DNA of 64,000 nucleotides from Flavobacteriaceae bacterium (GTDB taxonomy: Bacteria; Bacteroidota; Bacteroidia; Flavobacteriales; Flavobacteriaceae): positions 400,133 to 464,132 of the forward strand of contig SIHP01000002.1 in the NCBI GenBank assembly GCA_004762155.1, in the 5' to 3' direction. The notes under the pieces were generated by a model that was given only the letters and a program-made list of their open reading frames with translations, was not told the DNA's origin and searched no databases. Shown here in pieces: positions 25,650-33,810 of the stretch. A program made the translations under genes and the position numbers. Position 1 is the stretch's first letter; every line of letters starts with the position of its first letter.

Positions 25650-26087
25650 CTACTTATCTAAAGTATCATTCTCTGGTCTTATGTAAAAATTTGTAACTTT
25701 TCTTTTACTTTTTGCATCTACAAATTCCCTTATATATTCCTGTTCTTTATTAGATAAACTTGAATTAAAATAAATAACCTCGTCTTTCAATTCAAATATT
25801 TGATTTAATTCTGGACAACACTCAAAAAAATTAGACATACCACTTATATAACTACCATAATCAATCCCTTCACTTCCTCTCAACTCAAGTTTTTCTGAAT
25901 TTAGTCCTGATAATTTCAGTAGTACAGGGTCTAGCCAATTCAATAATTTAGTTAAAAAGTGATAAAATCCTTCTTTGTCACCCATTAAATCTATAGCCTT
26001 TTTAAGATAATTCCATTTTATATCTTGATCAGGGTCTTCGGAGTATGCTATCATTTCCTCTAACAGTTCATTTATTTCTTTTTTCAT
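25650..26087 (-). CDS. Putative immunity protein (145 aa)
   Basis: A small, acidic, soluble protein without signal peptide or known motif. It begins MKKEINELLEEMIAYSED and has a central IDYGSYISGMSNFFECC segment. It is the last gene of the toxin-linked array; its start overlaps the stop of the preceding gene by one base (26087), so it is translationally coupled. Size, acidity and position downstream of a polymorphic toxin suggest an orphan immunity protein; no family was recognised. Confidence 0.6.
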   Translation of the reverse strand: MKKEINELLEEMIAYSEDPDQDIKWNYLKKAIDLMGDKEGFYHFLTKLLNWLDPVLLKLSGLNSEKLELRGSEGIDYGSYISGMSNFFECCPELNQIFELKDEVIYFNSSLSNKEQEYIREFVDAKSKRKVTNFYIRPENDTLDK

Positions 26088-26452
26088 TATTCTTTTAATT
26101 CAAAAAAAACCTCAACCAAAATATACTTATTAATACCCACTTTAACATATAACATTTGTTTTGATTCTACACTAGTAGTTACAGAAATAACTCTTTGTGT
26201 TTTTGAAGAAGTAAAAACAGTATAATATACATCAATCAATTCACCATCTTTTGTATTATGATTTTTCCTAAACGAAGTACTGATATCAGAAATTTCAAAA
26301 TCAATTTTATCTAACATTAATTTTATCTTCTCGCTAATCTCTTTTTCGTTGATAAAAACCTGTTCTTTTTCTTCATCAGAAAGACTGCCTATATAACTTA
26401 ATTGTTCTTTTGATTTCTTTTCAAAAGACTTAAAAACATCATCTATATTCAT
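26087..26452 (-). CDS. Putative immunity protein (121 aa)
   Basis: A 121-residue soluble protein starts with a charged helix (NIDDVFKSFEKKSKEQLSYI), followed by a beta-rich half (VYYTVFTSSKTQRVISVTTS and YVKVGINKYILVEVFFELKE). No signal peptide or catalytic motif is visible. It is coupled to the downstream 145-residue gene by a one-base overlap and lies 48 bases after the 115-residue gene. The small alpha/beta build and the operon position fit an immunity protein; the family is not recognised. Confidence 0.6.
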   Translation of the reverse strand: MNIDDVFKSFEKKSKEQLSYIGSLSDEEKEQVFINEKEISEKIKLMLDKIDFEISDISTSFRKNHNTKDGELIDVYYTVFTSSKTQRVISVTTSVESKQMLYVKVGINKYILVEVFFELKE

Positions 26453-26500
26453 AATTTAAAAGGCTAATAACAAGTGCTATCTTGTTTTCTTATCATTCGC

Positions 26501-26848
26501 TTACAACCTTGTAATGCTTCCATCTACTTCTACATAAGAAGTTTTTCCCATTATATATAAAGGATTCAATGTTTCTGAATCAAAATAAGCAAAATACATT
26601 GATCCTTCTAAAAGTGAAACAATTTCATCTTTTTCATTTTTTTCAACATAATCTACCGATTTAAATGATACTATGTACACTTCTTTTTTTGTTTCTCCAT
26701 CTCTTAATATTTCTTCTTTCTTATCATGAAAACTATATCCATTTTCCCAACCTAATGGATTATTAAAATCACTTTCATCAATATCTATAATATTTGTTTC
26801 TTTTACCCATTTTTTTAACTTTTCTATTAATTCGTTTTTTATTTCCAT
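26501..26848 (-). CDS. Putative immunity protein (115 aa), possibly Imm35/YrhB-like
   Basis: A 115-residue protein with an N-terminal helix and a beta-sheet half. The segment GSMYFAYFDSETLNPLYIMG resembles the portion of Imm35/YrhB-like proteins where a protein-family tyrosine stretch precedes a DxxTG turn, but the similarity is weak. It starts three bases after the stop of the upstream 135-residue gene, so both are on one transcript. It has no signal peptide. Function as an immunity protein is inferred from context. Confidence 0.55.
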   Translation of the reverse strand: MEIKNELIEKLKKWVKETNIIDIDESDFNNPLGWENGYSFHDKKEEILRDGETKKEVYIVSFKSVDYVEKNEKDEIVSLLEGSMYFAYFDSETLNPLYIMGKTSYVEVDGSITRL

Positions 26849-26851
26849 ACT

Positions 26852-27259
26852 TTAAAAAGTAAAACTCAATTTATTGCTTTTAGCGTTTTCAGATTCAAGT
26901 AAAATAAAATATTTAATAGACTTATTTAAAAGATATTCAACAGATTTAAACTCTAATAAAACCTTATCTCCTTTATCAATAATATCCGCTTCTATATAAT
27001 AAACAAAAGGACATTTTTTAGATATTCTTTTTTCCTGATTGCTTAGTTTTTTCGGTATCATAGATTTTATACCATAAGGGTTTATTAATTTATTAAACTC
27101 ATTTTTAACTTTCAAAATTCTTTTTTCTAACTGATATAAATTATTAGAAAATTTAAAATCTAATTCTTCTTTGTCTTTTGGTAAATATTCAACTTTCAAA
27201 ATAACTTTTTCTAAAGTTGATTCATCTGTAATAATTCTAATATAATCAATACACATCAT
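26852..27259 (-). CDS. Putative immunity protein (135 aa)
   Basis: A 135-residue soluble, Lys- and Glu-rich protein that alternates beta strands (TLEKVILKVEYL, CPFVYYIEADI, KVLLEFKSVEYL) with one long helix (LYQLEKRILKVKNEFNKLI). No known motif is found. It is the first gene after the terminator at 27277-27313, so its transcription probably needs readthrough or a promoter near 27280. Position among small acidic or basic proteins behind a toxin suggests immunity. Confidence 0.55.
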   Translation of the reverse strand: MMCIDYIRIITDESTLEKVILKVEYLPKDKEELDFKFSNNLYQLEKRILKVKNEFNKLINPYGIKSMIPKKLSNQEKRISKKCPFVYYIEADIIDKGDKVLLEFKSVEYLLNKSIKYFILLESENAKSNKLSFTF

Positions 27260-27276
27260 TACTATAATAAAAATTA

Positions 27277-27313
27277 AAAAAGCACGAAGTTACAACTTGA
27301 CTTCGTGCTTTTT
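27277..27313 (-). terminator. Terminator inside the immunity array
   Basis: AAAAAGCACGAAGT (27277-27290) pairs with ACTTCGTGCTTTTT (27300-27313) around nine bases. The T run on the minus side ends the transcript of the 191-residue gene (stop at 27332). Confidence 0.85.
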
Positions 27314-27331
27314 TAGTATTCAAATTTATCT

Positions 27332-27907
27332 TTAAAAACCTCTATAAACCCTCCATTTATCAGGATTTATATCTATTTTAATATCATTAGCTGAAACGGT
27401 AATTTTTAAAATAGCACTTTCTTTTGGCTCTATAATTGTAAAACCACCTTCTTGCCTTTCTGTATAAGAAACTTCTTTAAGACCTCTTTTTATTGCATTT
27501 AATAATTTACTTAATTGTTGAGATTCCGTAAACTCAAAATACATCCATTCTGTGTAATAACAATTATTTTCAGAGTCTTCATACATTTTATAAATAATTT
27601 TATTAAACTCTTTTCGAGTTATCTCTTCGTTTTCGAAAAACAAGTCAATGTAAGGGTCTAATTCCTTTGGGTAAACTTTTTTTTCATCTATGTTATCTAG
27701 AAAACGAGTAGACCAATAAGTGTCGTTTGCATATTCTTTAGCATAACTAAATATTAATAGTTCTAAGACTTCTTCTAAAGAAGCCTTCTTGATATAGTCT
27801 TTGAATTTCCAAGCATCAGGTTGTAATTTTTCGTGATCCTCATCAATACCATCTAAAATTAATTGCTTCTGGTAATAAAAAAAATCTAATTTAAAATCTA
27901 ACTTCAT
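27332..27907 (-). CDS. Putative immunity protein, island paralogue family (191 aa)
   Basis: This soluble 191-residue protein is one of four paralogues in the array. It shares the start pattern of 29786-30358 (KLDFFYYQKQLILDGIDEDH against NLDFLYYQRVAVLDGVDPKE), the central helix LEEVLELLIFSYAKEYA found in all four, and a C-terminal strand pattern ending DIKIDINPDKWRVY. No enzyme motif is visible. It is the last gene before the terminator at 27277-27313. An immunity role is inferred from its family expansion behind a toxin gene. Confidence 0.65.
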   Translation of the reverse strand: MKLDFKLDFFYYQKQLILDGIDEDHEKLQPDAWKFKDYIKKASLEEVLELLIFSYAKEYANDTYWSTRFLDNIDEKKVYPKELDPYIDLFFENEEITRKEFNKIIYKMYEDSENNCYYTEWMYFEFTESQQLSKLLNAIKRGLKEVSYTERQEGGFTIIEPKESAILKITVSANDIKIDINPDKWRVYRGF

Positions 27908-27975
27908 AGTTTTTTATTTTGTAAAATGAATATAGTTTATTTTAAAAATAACCGTTTCAAATCGCTCAAAAAAAC

Positions 27976-28269
27976 TTACTTAATATTATTCTCTTTTTCA
28001 TACAGTTCTATATAATATTCGTCTGAAAAAGCAGTTCCGAAGGTTATAATTTCTCCTGTTTTCTTCTCTACTAAAAAAGGACCATTACCTGCTACTGCAT
28101 GTTCTTCGTCTCCTGTTTCATAATACTCTTTACTTGTATAACGATATATATTTCCATACTTTTTTTTAGTTACCCATTCTTTCAGATAGATTAAAGGAAT
28201 ATCAGCTTCCGTTTCAATTTCTTTTAAATGTTTTTCTGCAATTTCCCACATTTCTTTATCTGTTAACAT
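27976..28269 (-). CDS. Imm35-family immunity protein
   Basis: The 97-residue protein shows the Imm35/YrhB-like pattern: an N-terminal helix (LTDKEMWEIAEKHLKEIETE), a strand with YRYTSKEYYETGDEEHAVAG, then NGPFLVEKKTGEIITFGTA, which corresponds to the Gn-Pxx-V-xK-xTG-exxxxGT core of the family. Imm35 proteins are predicted immunity proteins for diverse polymorphic toxins. The first 38 bases of this gene are repeated as a truncated copy at 29045-29082. It lies between the 176- and 191-residue genes on one transcript. Confidence 0.8.
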   Translation of the reverse strand: MLTDKEMWEIAEKHLKEIETEADIPLIYLKEWVTKKKYGNIYRYTSKEYYETGDEEHAVAGNGPFLVEKKTGEIITFGTAFSDEYYIELYEKENNIK

Positions 28270-28305
28270 AATTATTTTGTCTTTAAAATACTTTAATTTT
28301 AAGTA

Positions 28306-28836
28306 TTAATAAACCACCTTATCTTGATTTACATAGATTGTAAAACTATTTTCCTCAACCTCGATACGATCTATAGGGCTATCAGTAAGGTTATAAACTG
28401 TCAATTCGTCCTCTTCTTTTGTATATTCTTTATCCTCTAGTTCTTCTTCTACCCATAAAAACACATTTGACTGAGACTCTTTAAATTTGATTGAAACATG
28501 TTGAATCCCTTGAAAATCATCAGCCTCTACCAACATCGGTTCTATATCTTGTAACTTACGTGTATTAATCTCTTCATGAAAAGGAACTCCTTCTTCATCT
28601 AGACCATACATGGATGTTTCTAATCCTGAAAACTCAATAGGATATCTATCTTTAAAAACCCATATTAAAACCTTCACAAAATCATCTAGACTACTCTCTA
28701 ATATTTGTTTGCAAAATATTTCTTCGTGAGGAAAGTGTAAGTCAAGCCATTTATCATCATCCCACTCATCTTTACCTATTGATCTTTTATATATGCTTTT
28801 GTAAAAAAGCCATTCCGTTATATTTCTGTTTATCAT
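28306..28836 (-). CDS. Putative immunity protein, island paralogue family (176 aa)
   Basis: A soluble, strongly acidic 176-residue protein and a close paralogue of 29098-29640: ITEWLFYKSIYKRSIGKDEW, LHFPHEEIFCKQILESSLDD and VKVLIWVFKDRYPIEF all have counterparts there. The end (EYTKEEDELTVYNLTDSPID, IEVEENSFTIYVNQDK) also matches the C-terminal module of the 190- and 191-residue paralogues. No catalytic residues are evident. It starts a transcript of three genes that runs through Imm35 to 27332. It is probably an immunity protein. Confidence 0.65.
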   Translation of the reverse strand: MINRNITEWLFYKSIYKRSIGKDEWDDDKWLDLHFPHEEIFCKQILESSLDDFVKVLIWVFKDRYPIEFSGLETSMYGLDEEGVPFHEEINTRKLQDIEPMLVEADDFQGIQHVSIKFKESQSNVFLWVEEELEDKEYTKEEDELTVYNLTDSPIDRIEVEENSFTIYVNQDKVVY

Positions 28837-28945
28837 AATCGTTTTTTTATATAAAAATTTTATATTCTAATTTATTTCCAAATGTATTAAGTAAAAACGC
28901 TTCATTAAGAACTACAAACGTCTATAAAATATAAAGATGTACCAT

Positions 28946-28982
28946 AAAAAAGCTGTTCTAAATAATTTAGAACAGCTTTTTA
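28946..28982 (-). terminator. Hairpin terminator, copy B
   Basis: The sequence AGCTGTTCTAAATAATTTAG and its complement-forming partner are the same as in copy A (25496-25533), flanked by A and T runs. It lies upstream of the 176-residue gene, about 115 bases downstream of the truncated Imm35 copy's flank. Confidence 0.8.
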
Positions 28983-29003
28983 TTATTTAAAACTTATTAC
29001 ATA

Positions 29004-29045
29004 GTCTTGGCGCTTTCCGCTAAGTCAGGAGACTTTGCGAAGCGG
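29004..29045. repeat. GC-rich hairpin repeat, copy 2
   Basis: CTTGGCGCTTTCCGC, one variable base, AAGTCAGGAGACTTTGCG, one variable base, AGCGG matches copy 1 (25551-25592) at all but two or three positions. It joins directly to the truncated Imm35 start at 29045, so its border coincides with a recombination point. Confidence 0.75.
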
Positions 29046-29082
29046 TTTCTGCAATTCCCCACATTTCTTTATCTGTTAACAT
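29045..29082 (-). pseudogene. Truncated 5' end of a second Imm35 gene
   Basis: Starting from ATG 29082-29080 on the minus strand, the frame reads MLTDKEMWGIAE, the same first residues as the intact Imm35 gene at 28269 with one change, and then breaks into the GC-rich repeat. It is a relic showing that the Imm35 unit was once duplicated here. Confidence 0.85.
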
Positions 29083-29097
29083 AATTACAAATCCATA

Positions 29098-29640
29098 CTA
29101 TTCACTTATTTTTATTCTGTTTATTTTTAAGAATAGATACTCCTCTGTAACCTCTATACTTTCAGTTACAGAATCTGTAAAAAAATATTTTATTGCTTCA
29201 CCTGATATATCTTTAGTATATGTTTTATCCTTAATTGTTTTTTCTACCCAATCTGTTACATTTCTTTGCGGTTTTTTGAATTTAATTTTTAAGGATAATA
29301 AAGGTATCACTAAATCATAGTCTTCTACAAATTCAAGTGGGTAAATATCTTGAGCTTTTCTTTTGTTTGTGTTTTCTATTAATTTTTGATTTTTATCATC
29401 CCACTCCATCTGTCCTGTCTGGATAATTGTGTATTCCCAAGGAAACTTGTCTTTAAAAACCCAAACGAAAGTACTTACGAAATCTTCTAAAGAACATGTC
29501 AAAAATTTATTGTTAAAAGTTTCGTTATGAGGAAAGTTTAATTCCAAAAACTTAGGGTCATCATATTTACTTTTACCCAACCTCTCTGTATTAGGAGATA
29601 AATAGAATATCCAATCTGTTATTTTTTTATCTGTTATCAT
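29098..29640 (-). CDS. Putative immunity protein, island paralogue family (180 aa)
   Basis: A 180-residue soluble protein and close paralogue of 28306-28836, starting ITDKKITDWIFYLSPNTERLG and continuing LNFPHNETFNNKFLTCSLED and VSTFVWVFKDKFPWEYT. The C-terminal part (KTYTKDISGEAIKYFFTDSV, IEVTEEYLFLKINRIK) is the shared module in a diverged form. The remnant of Imm35 lies just after its stop, mirroring the intact order 176-residue gene then Imm35. An immunity role is inferred. Confidence 0.65.
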   Translation of the reverse strand: MITDKKITDWIFYLSPNTERLGKSKYDDPKFLELNFPHNETFNNKFLTCSLEDFVSTFVWVFKDKFPWEYTIIQTGQMEWDDKNQKLIENTNKRKAQDIYPLEFVEDYDLVIPLLSLKIKFKKPQRNVTDWVEKTIKDKTYTKDISGEAIKYFFTDSVTESIEVTEEYLFLKINRIKISE

Positions 29641-29725
29641 AACTCTCCATTTATATTTTCTAGTTCTATCATTGTATTATAAAAAAAATTAATCTTCTAT
29701 TGAAACACTTAACAAGTTAAATTAC

Positions 29726-29764
29726 AAAAAAGCTACTCTAAATAATTTTAGAACAGCTTTTTTA
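29726..29764 (-). terminator. Hairpin terminator, copy C (diverged)
   Basis: AAAAAAGCTACTCTAAATAA then TTTTAGAACAGCTTTTTTA is the third copy of the island hairpin with two or three changes that weaken the stem. It follows the 190-residue gene that ends at 29786. Confidence 0.7.
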
Positions 29765-29785
29765 GTGTGTGAAATTAAATCAAGT

Positions 29786-30358
29786 TTAATAATAAGCTTT
29801 CCATTTATCTGAATTTGTTCTTAACACGAACTTTTTAGGACTTAATTCTATCTCTGCAATTGGTGAATCTTCTACTTTGTATATAGTAATTTCACCGTCT
29901 TCATTTTTAGAAAACTCTTTTCCTTCTAATGCTTCTTCAACCGAATCCTTTAATTCTTGATTATCAACAAATAACAACTCCATTTCTTTTAAAAACCTAG
30001 CATTTGTTTTTTCATAATCATCTTTAAAAATACGCAATATTGAGTGTTCAATATCTTTACGGGCCATGTTTTGCTTTGACATATATTGATCATATTTACC
30101 AATACCTTCTGGTTCTTGTGGGCGATCAAGACCTGTTTTTACATCATAAAAACAAGCTGAAAAAAATTTATGTTGGGCATAATTTTCTTTATAAGAATAT
30201 ATAATTAACTGAATTACTTCGTTTAATTTATATTCTTTCATGTTTTTCTTAAAAACTCGTGCTGTTTTTTTAAGTTTTTCTTCTTTAGGATCTACACCAT
30301 CTAAAACCGCCACTCTTTGATAGTATAAGAAATCTAAGTTTATATTTTTATTCTCCAT
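29786..30358 (-). CDS. Probable cognate immunity protein of the JAMM toxin (190 aa, paralogue family)
   Basis: The gene starts nine bases after the stop of the toxin gene and is the only small gene on the same uninterrupted transcript before terminator copy C, so it is the best candidate for the cognate immunity protein. The 190-residue soluble protein is a paralogue of 27332-27907 (NLDFLYYQRVAVLDGVDPKE, LNEVIQLIIYSYKENYAQ) and shares the C-terminal module EFSKNEDGEITIYKVEDSPI ... FVLRTNSDKWKAYY with three other genes of the array. No known family is recognised. Confidence 0.7.
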   Translation of the reverse strand: MENKNINLDFLYYQRVAVLDGVDPKEEKLKKTARVFKKNMKEYKLNEVIQLIIYSYKENYAQHKFFSACFYDVKTGLDRPQEPEGIGKYDQYMSKQNMARKDIEHSILRIFKDDYEKTNARFLKEMELLFVDNQELKDSVEEALEGKEFSKNEDGEITIYKVEDSPIAEIELSPKKFVLRTNSDKWKAYY

Positions 30359-30367
30359 CTTATTATA

Positions 30368-33019
30368 TTATTTGTAATGTATGTATGTTGTTTTATCCTT
30401 TATTAAATCAAATATTTCATTAAATACTTTAGAATCAATCCTACTAGTATTTCCTACAGAAATTTCATAAGAAAATTTATACTTATCTTTTATTTCTTCA
30501 ATAGCTTCTCCTATGTTTTCTAAATCTTTTTCATGATTTATAAAATTAATATTATTTCCATCAATTATTTTACCATTTCTTAGACTGAATACACTACCAT
30601 CTGGCCCTACTGCTCTTAATTCGACTAATCTGTTACTCATAAAAAACTCAAGATCAGCTATACTTAAACCTGTTCCTTTTGGATGATTGTGTGTTACAAT
30701 ACAGTTTTCAATATTTTTTAATATTGAATCTGGCCAAATAATTTCATCTTTTAAATTAGATGTATGGTGAACTTTAAATTTTGTTCTTTTATTGTAAACA
30801 CAACCCCATTCATCTTCTTTTAATTTAAATTGATTTTCAAAATTCTTTATCTCACTTGGGGCTTTGTCATATGTTTTACTAACTTTTCTGGCCAATACGG
30901 AACTGTAATCTCCTATATTTTCACCTATTTCCCGTAATAAATTATTTTTCCCAATATCATCAACCTCACCTTTTTTAACCAAATCATCCAAAGACTTTAC
31001 AAAATTATCATTTTCTACTAATTCCTTAGCTGTTTTAGTTAATTTTCCTTTTAACAATACGGTTACTTCACTTGCTAAAGCACACATTTCTAAATAAAAT
31101 AAATATTTTGAAATAGTTTTACCCAACTCCGTATCGTTTACTCCCGTAAGCTTTAATAGTACATTTGCTGCACCAGCACTTACTTCAATAAGTCCTACTG
31201 CTGCTTTTACACCAGTAATTACTTTAGTTGCTTGCGCTGTTCTAAAAAACAACGTTTTTCCATTTTTTAAAATATTTACTAATCGCCCTACTTTATATAA
31301 GTTTGCAACTCCAGATACCGTGGTTAATATATCAACTCCATATTCTACACCTGTTATTGTATTTTCCCAAAAAGCAGCTTCATTATTCGCAAAAAGTACA
31401 AAAGCTGGTAATTTGGTTTTAACCAAATTAGTATTATCATTATCCTTTAAAATAAATTTTGGGTTATCGCTATTAATTAACACTACTGGCGCAAACGGAT
31501 GATAACTATATTCTTGTTTTTCTATATCATCTATAATTTCTGTATCACCTACATCAATATACCTAGGTTTATCATCACCAATATTTCTTAGTTTCGTTAC
31601 TTCTTTTGTACCTACTCTAACGTTAGCTGCAATGGTAATTTCTGGCTGTGATGCTTCCCAATTTATTTGAGCATTATCGTAATGAAAACCCAACGCTTTC
31701 CCTGAACGATAATCTATATAAACAGGACTTTTACTTGTTATATTTACTTTTTTATTTAATTCAGGATTAATTTCTGCATACGAGCTACTTTTCCAAATAC
31801 TCCATATTAAGTCTATATATGTTTTAAACTGTTCTCCATCTAAACCAATTATTAATTTATGCAATAACAACTGACCATCAACTTTATATCTTATTAAGCT
31901 TTCCAAAATACTATTATGTCTCCTTACAAGATTGGTGTTTTCTCTTTCTCTTCTTTTTGCACCTTTTACCGTAGCTTCCAATAACACATTTGTTTCTCGG
32001 TAATAAATTATTCTTAGAATTTTTAAAATAAGATCTTCTTCATTTATTCCAAAACTATTGCGTACATAACCTTTGGCTAATTTTATTAAAATATTCCAAA
32101 GTGATTTAACACCATCAAAAGCATAATACAAAGGTTCTGGTATATGATATATTACAGAAACCTTATCTTTAATATTCCCTCCAGCACTGAGCATACTTGC
32201 CATTACGTGAGTTAATTCAACAAGAAATCGATTACGCCATTTTGATTGATAGTGATCGTACTCGTTATAATACCAAAAAATAGTTCCATTTAAAAAACTT
32301 AATACAGTTTCTATATTTTTAAAATAAATACTTAACGCAATAGGCTCTACTTCTAAAAAACTAGTAGTTCTAACTTCATTGCTTTTTTCTTTATAATAGT
32401 ATGATAATCGATAGCCTCTATTAAACGTTTTTGTAAGAATAGGAAACCGATGTACTAATCCGTCTTTTTCATTTGTTTCTATTCTTATAACATCACTTAC
32501 ATCAACTCCGTAAACAGAAGTATAGTTGTGTTGTAATAATGGATATTCTTTTAAATATGAAAAACTATGCACACTAAACGATATATAATCTTTAGAATTA
32601 TTAAGTGTAACAGCTTCTAAAGAAGCTACAATTTGATTCTCTTTATTTATATAAAATTGATACGCTGCATTATTAAATATTTCTTCAGGAATATTTAATT
32701 CAACCAAAGGTTCTGGGAAAATTTCACTGTCAAAAACCTCATCATTATCATTGTAAGTGAATGGTTTAAAGAAAATAGTTTCTTCGTCAAAATAAAATCT
32801 TTTATACGCTACATTATTCGCATCTAGATAAAGAGTTTGTGGTATACTTATTTCTTTATATGCTAATTCGAATGCTGTTAGAAGTAGATATTCATTTTCT
32901 AAAATTACACCTTGTTGGGTTACTTTTTTTGTAGCCACTTCTTGATCTTCTTTACTATCAAAATCTGGAATTTTTAAATACTCAAATAAATCTTCCGTTG
33001 TTATTATAATATCAATCAT
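30368..33019 (-). CDS. Polymorphic toxin-like protein with C-terminal JAMM/JAB metalloprotease domain
   Basis: The protein has 883 residues. Residues 1-540 are a beta-rich region without signal peptide and not recognised. Residues about 555-625 are a hydrophobic stretch (EYGVDILTTVSGVANLYKVG, VGLIEVSAGAANVLLKLTGV) that I know as the conserved segment preceding variable toxin tips in flavobacterial toxins. The C-terminal 150 residues carry a JAMM motif, H777-N-H779-P-x5-S786-x2-D789, with a Glu at 735 or 737, the zinc-isopeptidase signature. The ATG at 33019, preceded by a purine-rich site and lying after the upstream stop, is preferred over ATG 33064, which overlaps the upstream gene. The substrate is unknown. 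It lies behind a lysis cassette and ahead of immunity genes. Confidence 0.75.
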   Translation of the reverse strand: MIDIIITTEDLFEYLKIPDFDSKEDQEVATKKVTQQGVILENEYLLLTAFELAYKEISIPQTLYLDANNVAYKRFYFDEETIFFKPFTYNDNDEVFDSEIFPEPLVELNIPEEIFNNAAYQFYINKENQIVASLEAVTLNNSKDYISFSVHSFSYLKEYPLLQHNYTSVYGVDVSDVIRIETNEKDGLVHRFPILTKTFNRGYRLSYYYKEKSNEVRTTSFLEVEPIALSIYFKNIETVLSFLNGTIFWYYNEYDHYQSKWRNRFLVELTHVMASMLSAGGNIKDKVSVIYHIPEPLYYAFDGVKSLWNILIKLAKGYVRNSFGINEEDLILKILRIIYYRETNVLLEATVKGAKRRERENTNLVRRHNSILESLIRYKVDGQLLLHKLIIGLDGEQFKTYIDLIWSIWKSSSYAEINPELNKKVNITSKSPVYIDYRSGKALGFHYDNAQINWEASQPEITIAANVRVGTKEVTKLRNIGDDKPRYIDVGDTEIIDDIEKQEYSYHPFAPVVLINSDNPKFILKDNDNTNLVKTKLPAFVLFANNEAAFWENTITGVEYGVDILTTVSGVANLYKVGRLVNILKNGKTLFFRTAQATKVITGVKAAVGLIEVSAGAANVLLKLTGVNDTELGKTISKYLFYLEMCALASEVTVLLKGKLTKTAKELVENDNFVKSLDDLVKKGEVDDIGKNNLLREIGENIGDYSSVLARKVSKTYDKAPSEIKNFENQFKLKEDEWGCVYNKRTKFKVHHTSNLKDEIIWPDSILKNIENCIVTHNHPKGTGLSIADLEFFMSNRLVELRAVGPDGSVFSLRNGKIIDGNNINFINHEKDLENIGEAIEEIKDKYKFSYEISVGNTSRIDSKVFNEIFDLIKDKTTYIHYK

Positions 33020-33032
33020 TTCTTTCTCTTTT

Positions 33033-33632
33033 TTAATTAAACAATTGATATCCAAAACCAACATTATGTGTAGGACGCATAAATTGATTTACATTTAAAC
33101 GATAACTAACAAACCAGTTACCTTTTCGGTTGTATTGTAATCCAAAACTTACATTGTTAAAAGTTTGTGTATTTCCGCCAACTTCAGAAAACAAGTACAA
33201 TCCGCTTCTATATGTTTTTGGATGCTCAATAGTTTTTGTAATGGTAATTTCTTTGGGTACTTTTAACTTGTAAGACAATTGACTGTTTAATAATTCTCCA
33301 TTTACCAAATTGTAACTGTAAATATCAATATCTGCATTTGTTAAGGTGTCTTTATACACTTTGGCTGCTAAATAATTGATAGTATCTTTTATAAAAATGG
33401 TGTCTTTTACTATTGTAGTTATATCGTTTTTATGCACATATACCTTCTCGTATTTTATTGTTTGAACTTTAAACGTGTCTACTTTGGTTTGCCAAACAGT
33501 ATCTTTTACTATGGTTGTTTTAGGAGTTTGAACACCATGACTTGTGTTTCTTTTTGAAAAGAAATTAAACATCAATAATCCTAAAATTATAAACAACAAC
33601 ACTTTTTCAGCTTTTATGTTTTCTATTTTCAT
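33033..33632 (-). CDS. Spanin-like single-pass membrane protein (DUF6808-like)
   Basis: The 199-residue protein has one N-terminal membrane helix (residues 10-24, VLLFIILGLLMFNFF), then a Thr/Val/Lys/Asp-rich periplasmic stretch (TTIVKDTVWQTKVDTFKVQT) and a C-terminal beta-rich part (LYLFSEVGGNTQTFNNVSFG) that could be a small outer-membrane-like sheet. I have seen similar anchored, VKDT-rich proteins in Bacteroidetes phages (DUF6808-like), where they sit in lysis modules. Its position after holin, endolysin and fibre genes supports a spanin-like role, but the family assignment is tentative. Confidence 0.6.
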   Translation of the reverse strand: MKIENIKAEKVLLFIILGLLMFNFFSKRNTSHGVQTPKTTIVKDTVWQTKVDTFKVQTIKYEKVYVHKNDITTIVKDTIFIKDTINYLAAKVYKDTLTNADIDIYSYNLVNGELLNSQLSYKLKVPKEITITKTIEHPKTYRSGLYLFSEVGGNTQTFNNVSFGLQYNRKGNWFVSYRLNVNQFMRPTHNVGFGYQLFN

Positions 33633-33661
33633 TTCTTTGTTTTTAATGTGTAGTATAGCAA

Positions 33662-33683
33662 GCGAATGTTATAAAACATTCGC
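33662..33683. other. Perfect nine-base hairpin upstream of the spanin-like gene
   Basis: GCGAATGTT and AACATTCGC pair perfectly around ATAA in the 178-base gap between the fibre-like and spanin-like genes. Its GCGAATG/GCCAGC context resembles the leaders of the two fibre-like genes (CGAATGCTAGCAGC), so it may be a processing site or attenuator. Confidence 0.5.
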
Positions 33684-33810
33684 CAGCCACTACTTTTTAA
33701 TATGTGATTTTTGAAATAAAAAGCAATTTGTTAATTACAATTAAGCATTTGTTTTACTATTTTGTATTAGCTTTTTGTAGATTTCGAAAAATTACTTTAG
33801 AGTTAGTTTT

